Positions 25,198 to 38,427 of a stretch of DNA of 64,000 nt are shown piece by piece. Position 1 is the first letter of the stretch. Every line of letters starts with the position of its first letter. Location of the stretch: NCBI GenBank assembly GCA_013399875.1, contig VXAZ01009672.1, forward strand, positions 248,001-312,000. Direction: 5' to 3'. A model generated the notes under the pieces. That model worked only from the letters and a program-made list of their open reading frames with translations. It had not been told where the DNA came from and did no database searches. The position numbers were made by a program, and so were the translations under genes. The DNA comes from Gymnorhina tibicen. Its lineage: Eukaryota > Chordata > Aves > Passeriformes > Artamidae.

Positions 25198-26572
25198 CTG
25201 TAGAAACAGAAAATAGAAGAAAATGTTTATTTAAATAAGTATTTTGGGATATAGTGCAGAGGCTTTCATCCCCTGTCATGTGTCCCACTGTGCAGTTTTT
25301 CCCATATTTCCCTCCCATTAGGAACTAGTAAGTCAAGTACACTTGATAACATCTTCTCCATGTTTAAAAAATGGGTTTATATTTACAGACCAAAAACTGC
25401 ATTTGCAAACATGCTCCCATGCCGCCTAAGTGCACGGCATTAAGGTCAGTCCCTTTAAAAGAAGGTTAGTTTTGCAAAACAGGACTATTTCTGAAAATTC
25501 AGGACTATTTCTGAAACTTTCTTAATGGAAATCTCCGCTGCAATCTGTGGAAGGCCTGGAGGTTCTGGCATATATGACTCCACTTCAGAAATGCTGTTGG
25601 GGTAAGTCATTCAGGTTCTGATCACCTTAAAGGACAGATATCATACAAAATACATGACCTTACATCTGTTCTGTTAATCTGTCATCCATTTCTGCTTTGC
25701 TGGGACTGCTCATAGTCACAAGGAAACAGTAAAGGAAAGAGAATTCATTTTGCATACTCGTGCATGGCTCTTTGCTAATCTTTGTTATATATCACAGTGT
25801 CTGAGTCTCCAGGACTGCTGGACATTAACTACTTCATTACAAGAAAGATGCTTCTGGTCAGAGATGTTTTCTCAGTTTGCAAGTGCAAGGGGGATTCATG
25901 CTCTGTGGCAGTATGACTGCACCAAACATCGCAATGGTTGCTTGGTAACTGGAAAGAGGTATTTGAAAGAGAAAAAAAAGGCCAAAGAAATGAATGGGAA
26001 GCACCAGTGTCTTGGCTGGGTGAAAGGAAAGAATGGAGGATTTTATGTATAAGATAAATGTGTGATCATTCTGCTTCTGTCACTAATAAAACCTGGTTGG
26101 TGTCAAAGACTGCTGCTATATTTGTGTTAAACTACTGTCACAAATATCTTATAATCTGTAATAACTCTTCTTGTCCTGAACGCCTTAAGAAAAAAGTTGT
26201 ACTTGAATCATCACTGTTTGTAATTATTTTGATCATAAAATTATTGATACGCTATCCAACGCGAATATACAACTAGAATAAATAACTTTCTGAAAGATTT
26301 GCTACAAAGACTGTCATTGCTAAAGGTTCAATTTGGAACCCAATTTTTCTTTCCTAACTCCTGTGTTCAGACATTTTGAAATAGCCGAACCTCATTAACT
26401 GTACTGATTTAATCAGTTTTCGATGCATGTAGGAAAAACTGTACAGAGATTTCTTTCCTTAGGTCCTGGATTTTATTAAGGTTTTATCCCTCCTTTTTTC
26501 TTACTAAAAAAAAATTGTTTGCAATAAGGCCAATACATAACACATCTCTACTTAAAACACATAATCCCTTAC
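25198..26572 (-). other. UNC79 intron, 1.4 kb
   Basis: Bounded by GTAAGG and a ctacag acceptor. It holds a 20-base tandem duplication at 25481-25520 and a plus-strand 100-codon ORF (25750-26052) that I do not accept as a gene. Confidence 0.8.
25481..25520. repeat. 20-bp tandem duplication
   Basis: Two adjacent copies beginning aggactatttctgaaa, differing only at their ends. Probably a local replication slip. Confidence 0.85.
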
Positions 26573-26759
26573 CTTTGATTGCTCTGGAAACCCAATCAGA
26601 ATAACAATAAGGTGGTCAGCAATTTGTGAACCTGCATCCAGTGGAATAGGCATGCAAGATGATGGAGAATTTGGACAGACAACATTGTGTGTCAGAGACC
26701 CCAGAAGTAGCCAGGACAGCAAACGAATGTGTGAGACACATTCTATGAACTCTTTGGGC
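26573..26759 (-). CDS. UNC79: UNC79 exon (187 bp)
   Basis: The acceptor is tttcttgacag and the donor is GTAAGG. It completes a Gly codon, then encodes PKEFIECVSHIRLLSWLLL, GSLTHNVVCPNSPSSCMPIP and LDAGSQIADHLIVILIGFPE, ending QSK. The stretch is hydrophobic and Leu-rich, which fits packed repeat helices. Confidence 0.96.
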
Positions 26760-28332
26760 CTGTCAAGAAAGAGCAGATTTTACAATGATACTAAGTTTTC
26801 TGGCTTTCCCCAGAATATGGAGTCTCCTTATGCACATTAGGCAGATGCAGTCTCAGTGTGCTGGAGACACAGATCATCGGTACAGCTTGTGGGAAGATTC
26901 CAACCACCCAGAACTTAGTGGCCTTGACATACCATATACAAGTCCAATAGAACATATTTGGTGGGTCTAAGGAACAGTCTCTATAAAAGGTTAAAGCATT
27001 CACAGATTCATTGCTTCCATATACAATGATTTTTTTACACAGGTATCATCAGATGGGAAGGATTGCCCAAGTGGAAACGCTCCTCTCAGCTCCCCTGGAC
27101 ACCACTCAGCTGCCTTACCTCCACTGTGTTCCACTTCTCCATTGGTAAAGTGGAGTTAATTTCTGTGTTCTTGAGCCTCTCTTTGCACATTTGGATTGTG
27201 GTTTTGAGGGCAGGGACTATGCTTTTTTGTGACACTTAAGTATTTGTCCACCATCTAGTGCAATGTCTAATTGCAAAGCAGTGTGCTTATATGATCCAAA
27301 AAGGAAGAGCTCTTTACTGCTGACATCTTGTCTGTCCCTTTGCCGCTTCCAAGCTCTGACTAAATACTCACTTGAATTCAGAGGCACAGGAGAAAAATAA
27401 TTGTTTTTCCATAAATAAATCACTATTTACTAGGCTACTCTCACTGCTGGTTTTAGTTTCTAATTTGACATCACCGTCAAAGACTCATATTACACAAGAG
27501 GCATGCCATTAATTTTTGATTTTTAATGAACTCTGATAAAATGCTCTTCCTCAAGTCCCTATAGGATCTTAAAGTAATTCATTACCTTCAGTTCAGAACA
27601 CGTGTTCCTTTTTTTTACATGAAAGAAACTAAAGTGCAAGGAGATAAGCACTCCTTATTTCCCAAAGCATATATACTCCACATAAATGCACATGCAGATC
27701 TATCTAAAGGACTGGAGCCTAAGCAGCTTAGTGCCCAGAATCCTGGATAGGTAGTCTGGGACAAAGCTGGGACAAGAATACAGGTTTGTAGAAACATAGT
27801 CCAATTGCCTACACTCAAAACATCTCATTTGTTGTCACTGTAACACAAGGGATTTCTCACAGTGAAAAGAGACAGAAAACATGTCTTGAGCAGGATTTCT
27901 CTCATCTAACTTTATCATCACATCAGCAGGCCTACACTTAAAGTTCTCACTCTCTTGTACTCCATAATTTCAAAGGCCATTTCCCATTGTATTGTCTACA
28001 GTTTGCAGAATATTTTGTGTAATTCTATGACTGATCCAGTGACTCTGTGCTTTTCACTGTCTGCATCTAGACCAAGAATCAAGTTAATTTCCAGGGTTAC
28101 TCTAGCCAAGCCCCTGGAGTTACCTCCACTGTCCCTTTGGCACTGTTCCTTAAATACTACATTGACAAATTCCTCAGTTAAGGATCCCAGAACTGCTGAG
28201 TAGCTGTTTCAATGTCCCACTGCCACCATTCCCTACTGTGGATCTTATCTATGGAATCTGGCAATAAAACCGTAATTTTGTGAAGATTTCTAACTCATTT
28301 TAGTATTCCTTTTTATGGAAAAGAGTTCTCAC
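26760..28332 (-). other. UNC79 intron, 1.6 kb
   Basis: Bounded by GTGAGA and a gacag acceptor. It contains the L3-like LINE tail at 27110-27300. A MIR-like trace near 27740-27790 is too weak to call. Confidence 0.8.
27110..27300 (+). repeat. L3-type ancient LINE 3' region
   Basis: Pieces such as 'ttctccattggtaaagtgga', 'attgtggttttgagggcagg' followed by 'gactatgcttttttgtgac', and 'caccatctagtgcaatg' match the order of the L3/CR1-L3 tail (cccatctgtaaaatgg ... tgagggcagggactgt ... cacctagcacaatgg). Heavily diverged; limits approximate. Confidence 0.55.
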
Positions 28333-28508
28333 CCTTGTTGCATTGCTGAAGGAGGATGGTAAAGCCAAGGCAAATACCGGATCACAGCTTTGTTGTCCCT
28401 GTGGTTTCCCCGGGTGATTTCCATAGCAGCAATCTGAGCTAAACCAACTTTCAGATGTCCACCAAATGTGTCTTCGTGCAGTGGCTGAGAGCAAGTCTTC
28501 ATGTGACT
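28333..28508 (-). CDS. UNC79: UNC79 exon (176 bp)
   Basis: The acceptor is ctttgccttgcag and the donor is GTGAGA. It encodes SHMKTCSQPLHEDTFGGHL, then KVGLAQIAAMEITRGNHRD and NKAVIRYLPWLYHPPSAMQQ, plus two bases of a Gly codon. The donor itself makes a TGA in frame. Upstream, the intron stays open in the same frame for 117 codons back to an ATG at 28857-28859. Confidence 0.97.
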
Positions 28509-31500
28509 CTGCAAGGCAAAGATCTGATTTCCTACCCAAAAAGAGTATTTTGCTTGAACTAAGTTCTTCCAGAAAACAGCATATTCTATTTCACTCCCCT
28601 TCAATTCCTTCTCAGGATCTCCAACTGTGTCTACAAAACAAAGCTCAGAAATAGATTTTAAAAATTCTCCAGTCCCTATATTACTAGCACTTGTATGATG
28701 CAGATCTTTCCACAGTGGGCCACAATTCCAAGAGGTTACACAAAATCTAAATTGGGCCAAACGTATGAGTTTTTGTATCAGCAAACTCAACAACTGATAA
28801 ATACAAACTAAAGCTTGCATGTCCAGAGAGCTTAGGTGAAAATGAATGAATCTAACCATTTAACAAGATAGAATCTGGGCAGGAAATGCCTTCCATGTGC
28901 AGTGTTCCATTTACATATTCAGAAAGAAGCTCTCACTTATTCACCAGCACTGTATTGCACTATTCAGCTATATTGCACTATTCAGTTACAAATGCCTTTA
29001 AGCTCTGGCGATAAAAAGGACCAAACCTCTTACCGAGAAACATGCAAATATTTATGCCTGTAAAGATAATTTATTATCCTGCTTTGCCAGCTTTAAGGGA
29101 TGTTTCATTCGTGCTTCTTGAGTTACTTCTGCATTTCTATTAAGCTAACTTTGCATTACCTTCTGGCATTAGACTATAACAGAACACATGCTGACTGCAG
29201 TTGCTTGCTTAAGAGGAGAGCCATATGCTTCGCACAAGAAAATCAGGTCATCAGTTATTCAATTATTATAACAGGATAAAAATCAGTGAACCAATAATAT
29301 TTCTGTAACAGATAAGTATCTGACCCCAGAAACTTACACTCTCAAATTGCACTTACTTAAAGTCCCTTTCAAGATAAAAAACCCCTATGTCCCAGCATGA
29401 ATATCTAATGACTTTGTTATACAGACAGGTAAAAAAGATAGACAGTTTTGCAGGTAAATACATTATAAATCTTCAAAAATGGTGGAATTTTCTAAATAAA
29501 ATCCTGCCAAGCTCTACCAATTAAGATGTGATCCCAAAGGGAAAAAAGAACCATAATAAACTGAACAGAAACAGTTCACTGAAATGTGCTTATCTTGAGA
29601 ATTAACATTTATACCTTTTTTATAGTGCAGTAGTTGCTAATATACAGGACTGAAAATAATTAGCTGCTTTCAAAGAACTTATTCTTGCACACACAGAACA
29701 TGACACTGGATATAAATAAACAACTTTAACTCTGTTCACTGAATACCTACAGAGAGTAGAAATTTCCAAATTTGAAAACCAACACTAAACTTCTGCTGTT
29801 GGGATTGTTACTGGTCATATAAATCATACAGCATTCTTTGCTAGCTAGCAGCCCCAGAGGCTGTTGGTAATACACACTTGTCGTAAGAAATTGTACAGCC
29901 AGATGATCTTAGGACTCATTTTCTAGTGAGTAACACCTCTTAATAAAACCCAAGCAATGGAAGTAAATATATTAAATGAGCTGGCAAGAATTTGAATCTA
30001 AATGTTGTGCATGTTTGAAGTTCTGACTATTTATAAACTTAGAAATGCTTACAAATATTTTCTCAAATATGGTGAAATCACAGAGTAAGTTTTAGCTGGT
30101 TAAATAAAAACTGCCTTTTAATTTTTAAGACAGAAAAGCTTATTGATTACAAGACATGAAATTAAGGTCATATTTGACTCTCCTATTATGCTAGTTCTGT
30201 CCTGTAGGTTCCCGTATTACACGACTAAATCAAAACTACATGAAATTTCTGACTTAGTTTTAAATGGCTAGATGACTCATTTGGGAAGCTTCTTGTCCAA
30301 TTTCAAAACATGAAAGTGAAAAAACGGGTAAAAGTTTTAGTTCATGTTCTACCTTTATCCATATACAAAATTTTAAAAAATAAATAGTCCTACTGAGCAT
30401 AAGCAGTCATCTTATCAGACTTCAGCACAGTAAGAACGACTCTAAAAATCAGACTACAGCTCAAGGGAGATGGGCAGAAGGAAAAAACTCCAAATGACAG
30501 AAAGTTTTCTACAGAAACATTTTACACAGCAGTGAGGATACCTGCAAGTATTTATAAACAAATTTTCTCCATTCCTGCTTTCAGATAAGTTCATTTTTTT
30601 TCCTGTGGAACTAGCAAACCAGATGTGTCTCTTGCCTCAATTATGGTTCTTTTGCCTACCTATTCTGAAAGCAGTTCTGAACTTTGAGAGAAAAGGGTGA
30701 ATAACTTAAGAGGATAGAGTGGAAAGGCAATCCAATTCAACTTAAAATGATTAATTAATTTTTGCTTTGAAGTAAATTTCTACTCCAGCTAACAGGCTAC
30801 TTCCCTTAGACTATTTTTTTTAATTCAAAGAAATTCATGGCCAAGAGGGTAAGAACCTAAGAAAAGAGATATTTTATCAGTAAAATACAGTTACAGTGAG
30901 TTTCAAGATACAAGTTTCAGTTTAGCTGGGATTCTTCTTCCTTTGTGGTAAGTATTATTAACCTGCAATAAGGCATCCCCTCTGGGGCACAAGATGGGTG
31001 GGAGGGGCCAGGGGGACAGTGAACAAGTGAGTGTGTGAGAAACTAGTAGGGTAGAAATTCTCATCTCATTGCTTCATAAATAAAATTCAGAGCAGCACTG
31101 TTACTTAGGTTATTTATTTTTCAAAACATCTTAGAGAATTTCCATTCTGTAGGAAATTTAATAGGAACATGAAGTTCCTCCATGAAACAGGAATTCTAGG
31201 TTTTGATCAGCTAATGATTACTGGGATATTTTTATGAAATGCATTCCTAAATAAAACATTTTATGTTAACAGAAGTATTTTCCTATCACTCCTCTTAACA
31301 ATTTGTCATCCAACTAATATAAAGAAACCAAAATGCAGTTTAGACTACAGAGGTAAGAGCTGTTTGGTTTTTCCCCACCTCAACAGAATATAACCTGACA
31401 ATGAAAACAACAGCATACATTAGGAAGAGGACACCCCCTTTATTTAGATCAATTACTTCATTTTAATTACCTCTGAACTTCCAATTAATTGAAGTGTCTG

Positions 31501-31910
31501 TTTGTGTATATAAGAGACACAGGTTTCCTCCACAAGAGTGTACTTATTTGTACAGGCAAGGAGTTTTATGCTTCCCTGGGTTATATTAAACACAACTACT
31601 TCTCACAGTGACTTTGGTATGACATTTGCTTATCATCAACATTTCAGAAAAATCAAGCCTGCATTTTTATCGTGTGCTCACGATATTTGAATCAGCCTCC
31701 ATTTCAACACCGCATAAGCTACTTTTTACTGCTGCCACAGAAGTCTCTAATCTACAACAGTACTAACATTTTTTTAAAAGAGAAAGAAAATAAACCTGTC
31801 AGTCATCCTCAAACACTTCACACCGTGTCTCACAGGCAGGTTCCTCACAGAAAACATATTTTTGTTAAAAAAATTCATATACTTTAGATCAATGTATGCC
31901 CAGAACCAAC
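28509..31910 (-). other. UNC79 intron, 3.4 kb
   Basis: Bounded by the weak donor GTTGGT and a gcag acceptor. The 351 bases next to the downstream exon (28509-28859) are open in the exon's frame. An 18-base tandem duplication lies at 28953-28988. Nothing else was recognised. Confidence 0.8.
28953..28988. repeat. 18-bp tandem duplication
   Basis: Two adjacent copies of tattgcactattcagcta, the second with one C-to-T change. Confidence 0.88.
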
Positions 31911-32000
31911 CTTCAATTTGGTCAAGGTATGCATATCTGCAATGAAATCCAGCACTTCCCCAACATATTGCCTCATGCATTCCATTGCTGCTGTTCCACA
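31911..32000 (-). CDS. UNC79: UNC79 exon (90 bp)
   Basis: The acceptor is ttttatgttttag. The donor is GTTGGT, the weakest of the set. It has 30 whole codons, CGTAAMECMRQYVGEVL then DFIADMHTLTKLK. The position follows from the conserved peptide and the phase-0 join to SHMKTCSQ in the next exon. Confidence 0.94.
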
Positions 32001-34489
32001 CTAAAACATAAAAGAAGTAAGTTTAAGTACCAGGTTTTGCTTCACCAGAATACAATTGGTCTGTCTCAAATTCTTTATTTTACTTTTTAGTTAGAATAAT
32101 TAGGAATAGGTATTCTTTGATGTTCTTCTTCTCACTGTATTATGTACTCTTGTCTGATTATAGTATAAGAAGATTGTGCAGCTGCTGTAGCTTCTTCATG
32201 CATCATAAAATACTCTTATCTGTCACAGCAGTAAAAGATTAACTGATGAAACTTTCAAGAATATTCTTGTCATGTCATCCTGAAATTTACAGTGGTCCAG
32301 AATCAAATTCTTAAAAACTCGATGAGAACTGAACAAGTCAGTTTTTCAAGCAGCTGAGCATTTCTGCAATTGGAACAAATCAGTTACAATCAAAGAAAAC
32401 AAAATTCAGTCACAGGCACAGATGCCCTTATATTCACAATAAACGTGATGGAAAAACAGTTTAAACAACTGGCGTCAGGTATTTCATGTGTACACATCAC
32501 TAAAATGAACATGTGAAATACTGAAATGTATTTTTTTTCCCTTTTGCAAAAACTAACAAATATTTATTGTATATTCCTGAAGAAAAAACATTCAAAATAC
32601 AGCATCTTAATGGCACTTAAGCTATGAAGTGCTCCATTTAGATCGTAAAGGTATAAGCTTATTGAGAAGCCACCTGTGCCAGAGCAAAAACAACCTCAAA
32701 GGGAAAACAAAAGGACTCAATGTGGTGCTTGCTGTATTTGCCCCGTACAGATTTTCATAATCCCTTTCCTAGAACAGTGACAAATGTGAATGTGGCCCTC
32801 AGCTAGCACAAGATGTGCCTGAGGTGCGTAAAGCAGTCAATGGAACAAAGCTGTCAGATTAAATAAGGGCTTTCAACAGATCAGGGAACCCTGCGGGGAA
32901 GCTTTCCGAAGGTGATACGACTGACCCGTAAGGTATCACATAAACCTCTGTTTATATGTTAATAGTCTGAGGTGAAGATAATGCTAGCTGAATTCAAGGG
33001 GAACTATGGATGCCTCATTCTTAGGAGCCAAGTAAAAGAAACACTTAGCTTTTGAGGCTAAATGATCATATTATTAAATTAGATATCTTTTTCAAGTCAC
33101 CAGAATCTACTTTATCCCAAGTCCTAGGCTCAGGGCAAAACATTGCAGTAAAGTTTACAGAAGAAAACTACTGTTCTTTGACCTCTTTTTAATTACCTGC
33201 ACTTTGAAGCATAGAAGCTGATTATCCTATCTGAGTATATAAATGAACCAGATATAGATTTGATCACAAAATTATTAAGCCACAGTTGAGCTTTAGTGGC
33301 TGAAATTTGGAAAACTGCTAGCATTCTATATTTAAACAACTGACCTGGGCACTCCTCATTTTTGTATGTTAATATCAATCTACACAAGTGTTGAACTATG
33401 CCACCTTTTGGCTTTTCAAATGTTGTTCCTGTCAGTTCCCATGACAGAATAAAAAACAGTAAAATACAGTCATTGGGAACCCTGTCAGTATATCCCCCAT
33501 CCAGTTTATGTGCACTAAGGATTCGACTTGGGTTCTAGAATATTAAATAACAGAATATATTATCATTCCAGTCTCTGAAAATAAATGCTCAGTTGCACAA
33601 GACTTCTCTCCAACCACCTATTCTGTTTCATGCAAGCAGTAGGCAGCCTAATTTTCTATGATTTCTTCTGAAATGATCATGTTCCTATCACACCTTGTAA
33701 CACCAATGTTAGTCTATCTATTTAAAGCAAGTATAAATTAAAATATCCTGTTGGGAGGAAAGGTATTATTAAAGATTGGCATTTAAAAAATCACGCACTT
33801 CAGAAGATACATGGGAAAGATCCTATTAAGTCATCCCTAAAGCTGACACACACATAGGGAAACAAGTTTTCCTCACTCAGCTTGTGAAGCAAACCTTGGC
33901 TAACCCTCTTCCATCTGCTTGGATACTCAGTCACATGTGTCATGGAACAAGTCAAGACCTCCCATTGTGCTACTTCTTCTCATATTCACCAGGGGCATAC
34001 TCAGTGCCCAGGCAATTAGGAGTACTTGTAATTTAGCTACACTCATCAGCAGGATATAGATGAATGACTTATACATTACTAGAAAAATACCATTAACTCC
34101 CTTCTTTAATCAGATAATCTTTTGTGAGAATGGAGGCAATGGCTTGTAGCTTTCCATCCTGATACCATTTTTTGATGCATTCAGCTGGTCCGTTCCCCAC
34201 TGAGAACTGCAGATCTTGATTTGTCTTTTTGAGTACAGGCTCCACTGAAGTCAGTTACATGACTAAAGGTTATCAGTGAAAACAAGGGAAGCAACATCAA
34301 ATTCAGAACTTTTCCACTATTAATAAAAAGTATGAAGCATGTCAGCCTCTTCCTGCAATACATCTTGCCAACCAGAGGAGAAATGAAAAGGAAAGAACAT
34401 TAAAATGAAGCAAAGCAAGCTGAATAAGATGTATTTTTTTAAAAATCACAACAACAGAACTAAGAAATGGACTTTGGTTCAGTACTTAC
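32001..34489 (-). other. UNC79 intron, 2.5 kb
   Basis: Bounded by GTAAGT and a tttag acceptor. No repeat or extra exon was recognised. Confidence 0.8.
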
Positions 34490-34567
34490 TCCAGGCATTG
34501 AGGCAATCATCTGTTTATGTAAGATTGTTGACTCAGCTAGTTTTGTTCCAGCATCTGCACAAACAAA
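34490..34567 (-). CDS. UNC79: UNC79 exon (78 bp)
   Basis: The acceptor is aatttcttcttag and the donor is GTAAGT. It has 26 whole codons, FVCADAGTKLAESTILHKQ then MIASMPG. It is in phase 0 at both ends. Confidence 0.95.
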
Positions 34568-37500
34568 CTAAGAAGAAATTAAAGACAAGTTATTTTTTAA
34601 TTATTTTTTGAGGAACCTGAAGACACTAGTAATTTATTCATTACTTCATTAAAATCAGTTCAGATCTCTTCTTGCTTTTATTCATGGTAATTTGCCTTTA
34701 GAGATCTCTTTCTTTATAAACAACCTACTTAACTCACCATTATAAATGAGATAATTTTAATGAAAAAAAATTTTACTTTAATGTGCTTGCTTAATTAACA
34801 CATATGTTGTGCAGGAGCAATTTGAAGAATATTGCGTAACAAATCAGACTTTCTTTATGAGAAAAAAAATATATATATTTGCTATTTCTTCCATATATCA
34901 AATGTTCCTCTTTCATTATAGAGTAGACCCTGATAGAGAACGGTAAGGCAGTATGTCACATTCTTCACTGTGTTATTAAAACGTGTTCACTGAAGTTCTA
35001 CAGTTATGAATTATATGAAGAGCTTTGAAGTTGAGAACATACTAGTATGGTGTGGTATAACTTCTGCACACTGCAGGCCACAATACTACGTAAACAAGCT
35101 GTTCCTGAGAGATGGTCAGTGTCATTTTATCACAGTAGAATCTCTCTCACTGCTTTTCTTATGCTTTTATTTTACCTTTTTTCTTGTTTCTTTTTATTTC
35201 CAAATCCCTTGACCTAAAATCTCCAGTGGCCACATCATTCACACATTAAACTTGCTAATACTGTTATTTAATCATTATAAACTTCAATAATGCATTGGAC
35301 ACCCTGCAGATGATTTTCTTGCTCCTACAACTTCTTGTCCCAACACTATATTTGCACTTGAGCAATTTTTGTCCATAGTCATGCAATGTAACTTTCTAAG
35401 AAAGAGCAGTCAGAAAGTAACTGTCAACTAAGGTCTGAGCCTTAATCTTCCTTCTTATTAAAAATTAATTGATACCATGGTACCTTCACAAAATGACGCA
35501 GATATTGACTACCATATTTTAGGGTTGCCTAGTGCATGTATGTTAGCAGTACTCTCAATGACTGACTACTCTTCGTGAAAATATTTCAAAACATCCTTTA
35601 CAGCCCTAGAATTTACTCTTACACTTCCACAAGCTTTACAACAAAACAGATCAGGTACACTGAATCTTAGAACCTGACTGAACAAGCAAATTCCAAAGAG
35701 ACACAGTATAATTTGAAGTCAATGGAAATCCTGAAGACATGTGCTGATGAAATGTGAGCAGGAGAAAAGTACTGGGAAACAAAATGCTGTGTAAAGAAGC
35801 AGCTCCTGTGGAAACCCATGGAACCTGATGGCTTTCATTTGCTAGGACAAATCAAGGAGACAGTCTTTCTGTACCCTTTATCATCTAGGACACCTATGCA
35901 AAGATTGGAGTGATCTGGTTAAAATTCTCGTTCTTTGTAAAGTGGGATAAAGTTAACTCTCATCTTATCCTTAATGTCACCAGTGACACTGATGGCACTC
36001 TATAATCTGGATAAACGTGGGTGTCAAATGTACCTTTCTAGGAACTCCTTTGTTAGTCAGCCCACGACTGATCTATCATTAAATTAAAGTGCTCCTAGCT
36101 CTTTTGTTATCTGGAACATTTTGACAGAATCTCTGTATTCTGTGTGCACTGTCTGTATAGAATCTTGCACACAGGCTAACATGTCCATGGAGACATGACT
36201 GTTGGAAATTAAAACCACTTCCGTTTGGTGCTGTGTTAACTCTGCTATGGCTTTATTCATTCAAAAGCATACAATCTGATTAATATCGTAGTGGCTTTGT
36301 GTGGTAAAGAGGTGAACCAATTACTTCATTCTGTTAATGGCACCAGAGAAAATTTTAAAAACAAGATACATATGCTACTGGTAGATTTCTTAAATTACAG
36401 TGGTGCTGAAGATAGGCTTAGTGGTTACTATGGTATTGCAACTCCAGAGGCTGTTGAATGATTCAGACCACATACTACTGAGAGCTGCCAATTTGCACAG
36501 TCAATGGGAGAAGTTGTCGTCATGCCTCCAGTAGGCATCTATGGCAGATGGTCTGAATACAACCCCTATTCTTCACCACTGACTGCATAAAAACAGAAGC
36601 TGCTAGCTTTGGATTGCAGGAAATATGAATCACTTCATCAGCCTCTCAAAGAGAGATATCATAAAAGACATTTATATCCACATTAGATGCTGTTGTGTAA
36701 GGTATGAATACATCCCAAACTGAATATAGCCTATGGGAACAGTGCTAGGAGGAAAACACAGGCAATTATCATTTTATCTTTATGAGATAAAGGTAATGTA
36801 AGAAAGTTTTGCTTACTGGGTCTCTCAGGCAATTAACTCAATATGAAGGACAAGTGTTAATCAGTTAAATCCCACTGCCAAAACTGACATGGCTTGTTTG
36901 CATTCTCAAATGAGAAATTCAGGAATGGCTAGACTAGGGGATTGTCATACACTGGGATAGCCACAGGACTGAACTATAGGAGTAATGCAGAATAATTGCT
37001 TTATTCTGTAATACAGGAGAAGTCAGTTCAAGTCAACAAAAACCAATGCACATGGTATCAAGGTGCATCACTGCAGCCATAAGACAGAAAGACGTTGGTG
37101 GTTGTTATTTGATGGTAGTGACTGGGACTGAAAAGAAGAAGTTCGGGTTTAATAAGAATTAAAAAAAAAAAGGCGAACTTGTGCTTTTGAATTTAAAATG
37201 GATTTAAAAAAATAATACTTTACCATTAAAAGAAAAAAACCCATGTGTTATTCTTCCCTTCCCAACTTCTTTCCCTAACACTGATGGCATAATAATTGTT
37301 TTCAGAGTTATCCTAACGGCTATGTAACTTCATTTGTCAGTATTATTTCTCTGTCAACTGGCAATCGCTTACTATGAGTAATGTACCAGTACTCAAAATG
37401 AGTCCATAGTAAGCTATATGAAGCTTTGACCCATAATGGGATGGGAAAGAGTGAATGGAGCTGTGATGCTGGGAGCATTATGAGGGATCTATGTAATAAA

Positions 37501-38322
37501 TACCTCATCTGAATCTTATGGAGTGCTGTTATGCTGGTCCCCTATAATTTTAAGTTTGTCAATTTAAGTTCCTAACATATCATTGTTAGCTCATTGTAAA
37601 CAATGAGAGCCCGCTACTTGTGATTACATTTGATGGACTTCAATAAATTGTTTTCATGGGACAGGCTTGTGGTGCCAAACGTGCCACACTTGCCTTCTTG
37701 GAGGCAGAAGTTTTCACAAGTCTGTATCTTATTTCCTCATATTTTCCAATCAAAAAGCTAGCTTGACTCCACAGAATGAAAGCAGCAGAACTATTGTCAA
37801 TGTATTCTTTACTGGAAAACTACAGGTTAAAAGAAAATGGCCTTCAGGAGCTGCAAACAAGCTTACTGGCAGAAACTGAGTTGTGGCCCGTAATCAGCTA
37901 GCACCCCTTCCCACGCAAACTGGTGACAGGGTTTGAGGCTAGGATATGAAGACAAGGCAGCACCTGGGGCAGCTTCCCCATCAGGACATGATGTAAAACT
38001 CAATGGACTCAACTCTTATAGGTCCCTTTCAACTCAAGATATATTCTGTGATCTTCAAAACATCAGCAATGATGCACAGGTCATTATCATTATGTGAAAT
38101 TTGGATTCCAAATTTAGTTTCTTAAATTTTAATGTCGGAGACTAAATGTATGCACCAATGCGTACAAATGCAATTGGATTTGGATTCAAAAAGTTCTTGC
38201 TTCCCCTGACATTGCTGGTACTTTCTGTAACCATGTTAGACTTGGTTCTTCTGCCTCTGCCCCACTCCCGAAGTTGGGCCAAGACAGGATCAGTATGAGA
38301 ATTACATCAGAATCTCCTGTAC
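34568..38322 (-). other. UNC79 intron, 3.8 kb
   Basis: Bounded by GTACAG and a ttag acceptor. It contains a short CR1 tail at 37990-38057 and no other recognised element. Confidence 0.8.
37990..38057 (+). mobile_element. CR1 LINE 3' tail fragment
   Basis: The sequence 'gactcaactcttataggtcc' followed by 'ctttcaactcaagatatatt' and 'ctgtgatct' follows the CR1 end (ggactagatgatcttaaaggtcccttccaactcaa...attctgtgattct). Short and 5'-truncated. Confidence 0.65.
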
Positions 38323-38427
38323 CTGCACCAACAGCAGCAGATTCATGTCTGGTAAGGGTGACTTTAACTTGAGTGCTTGCAGTAACTCCAGTATAACACA
38401 GCGCGTCAAGTAGAATTTGTCCCTTTC
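38323..38427 (-). CDS. UNC79: UNC79 exon (105 bp)
   Basis: The acceptor is tttgttgtag and the donor is GTACAG (non-consensus at +4 and +5). It has 35 whole codons, ERDKFYLTRCVILELLQALK then LKSPLPDMNLLLLVQ. It is in phase 0 at both ends. Confidence 0.95.

Noticed and set aside
25750..26052. Plus-strand ORF of 100 codons with an AATAAA shortly after (about 26085)
   Set aside because: Antisense inside an intron with a Lys-rich low-complexity end. No recognisable family and no splice support.
27740..27790. Possible further MIR fragment (gggacaagaatacaggt)
   Set aside because: Only one short stretch agrees with the family; not enough to call.
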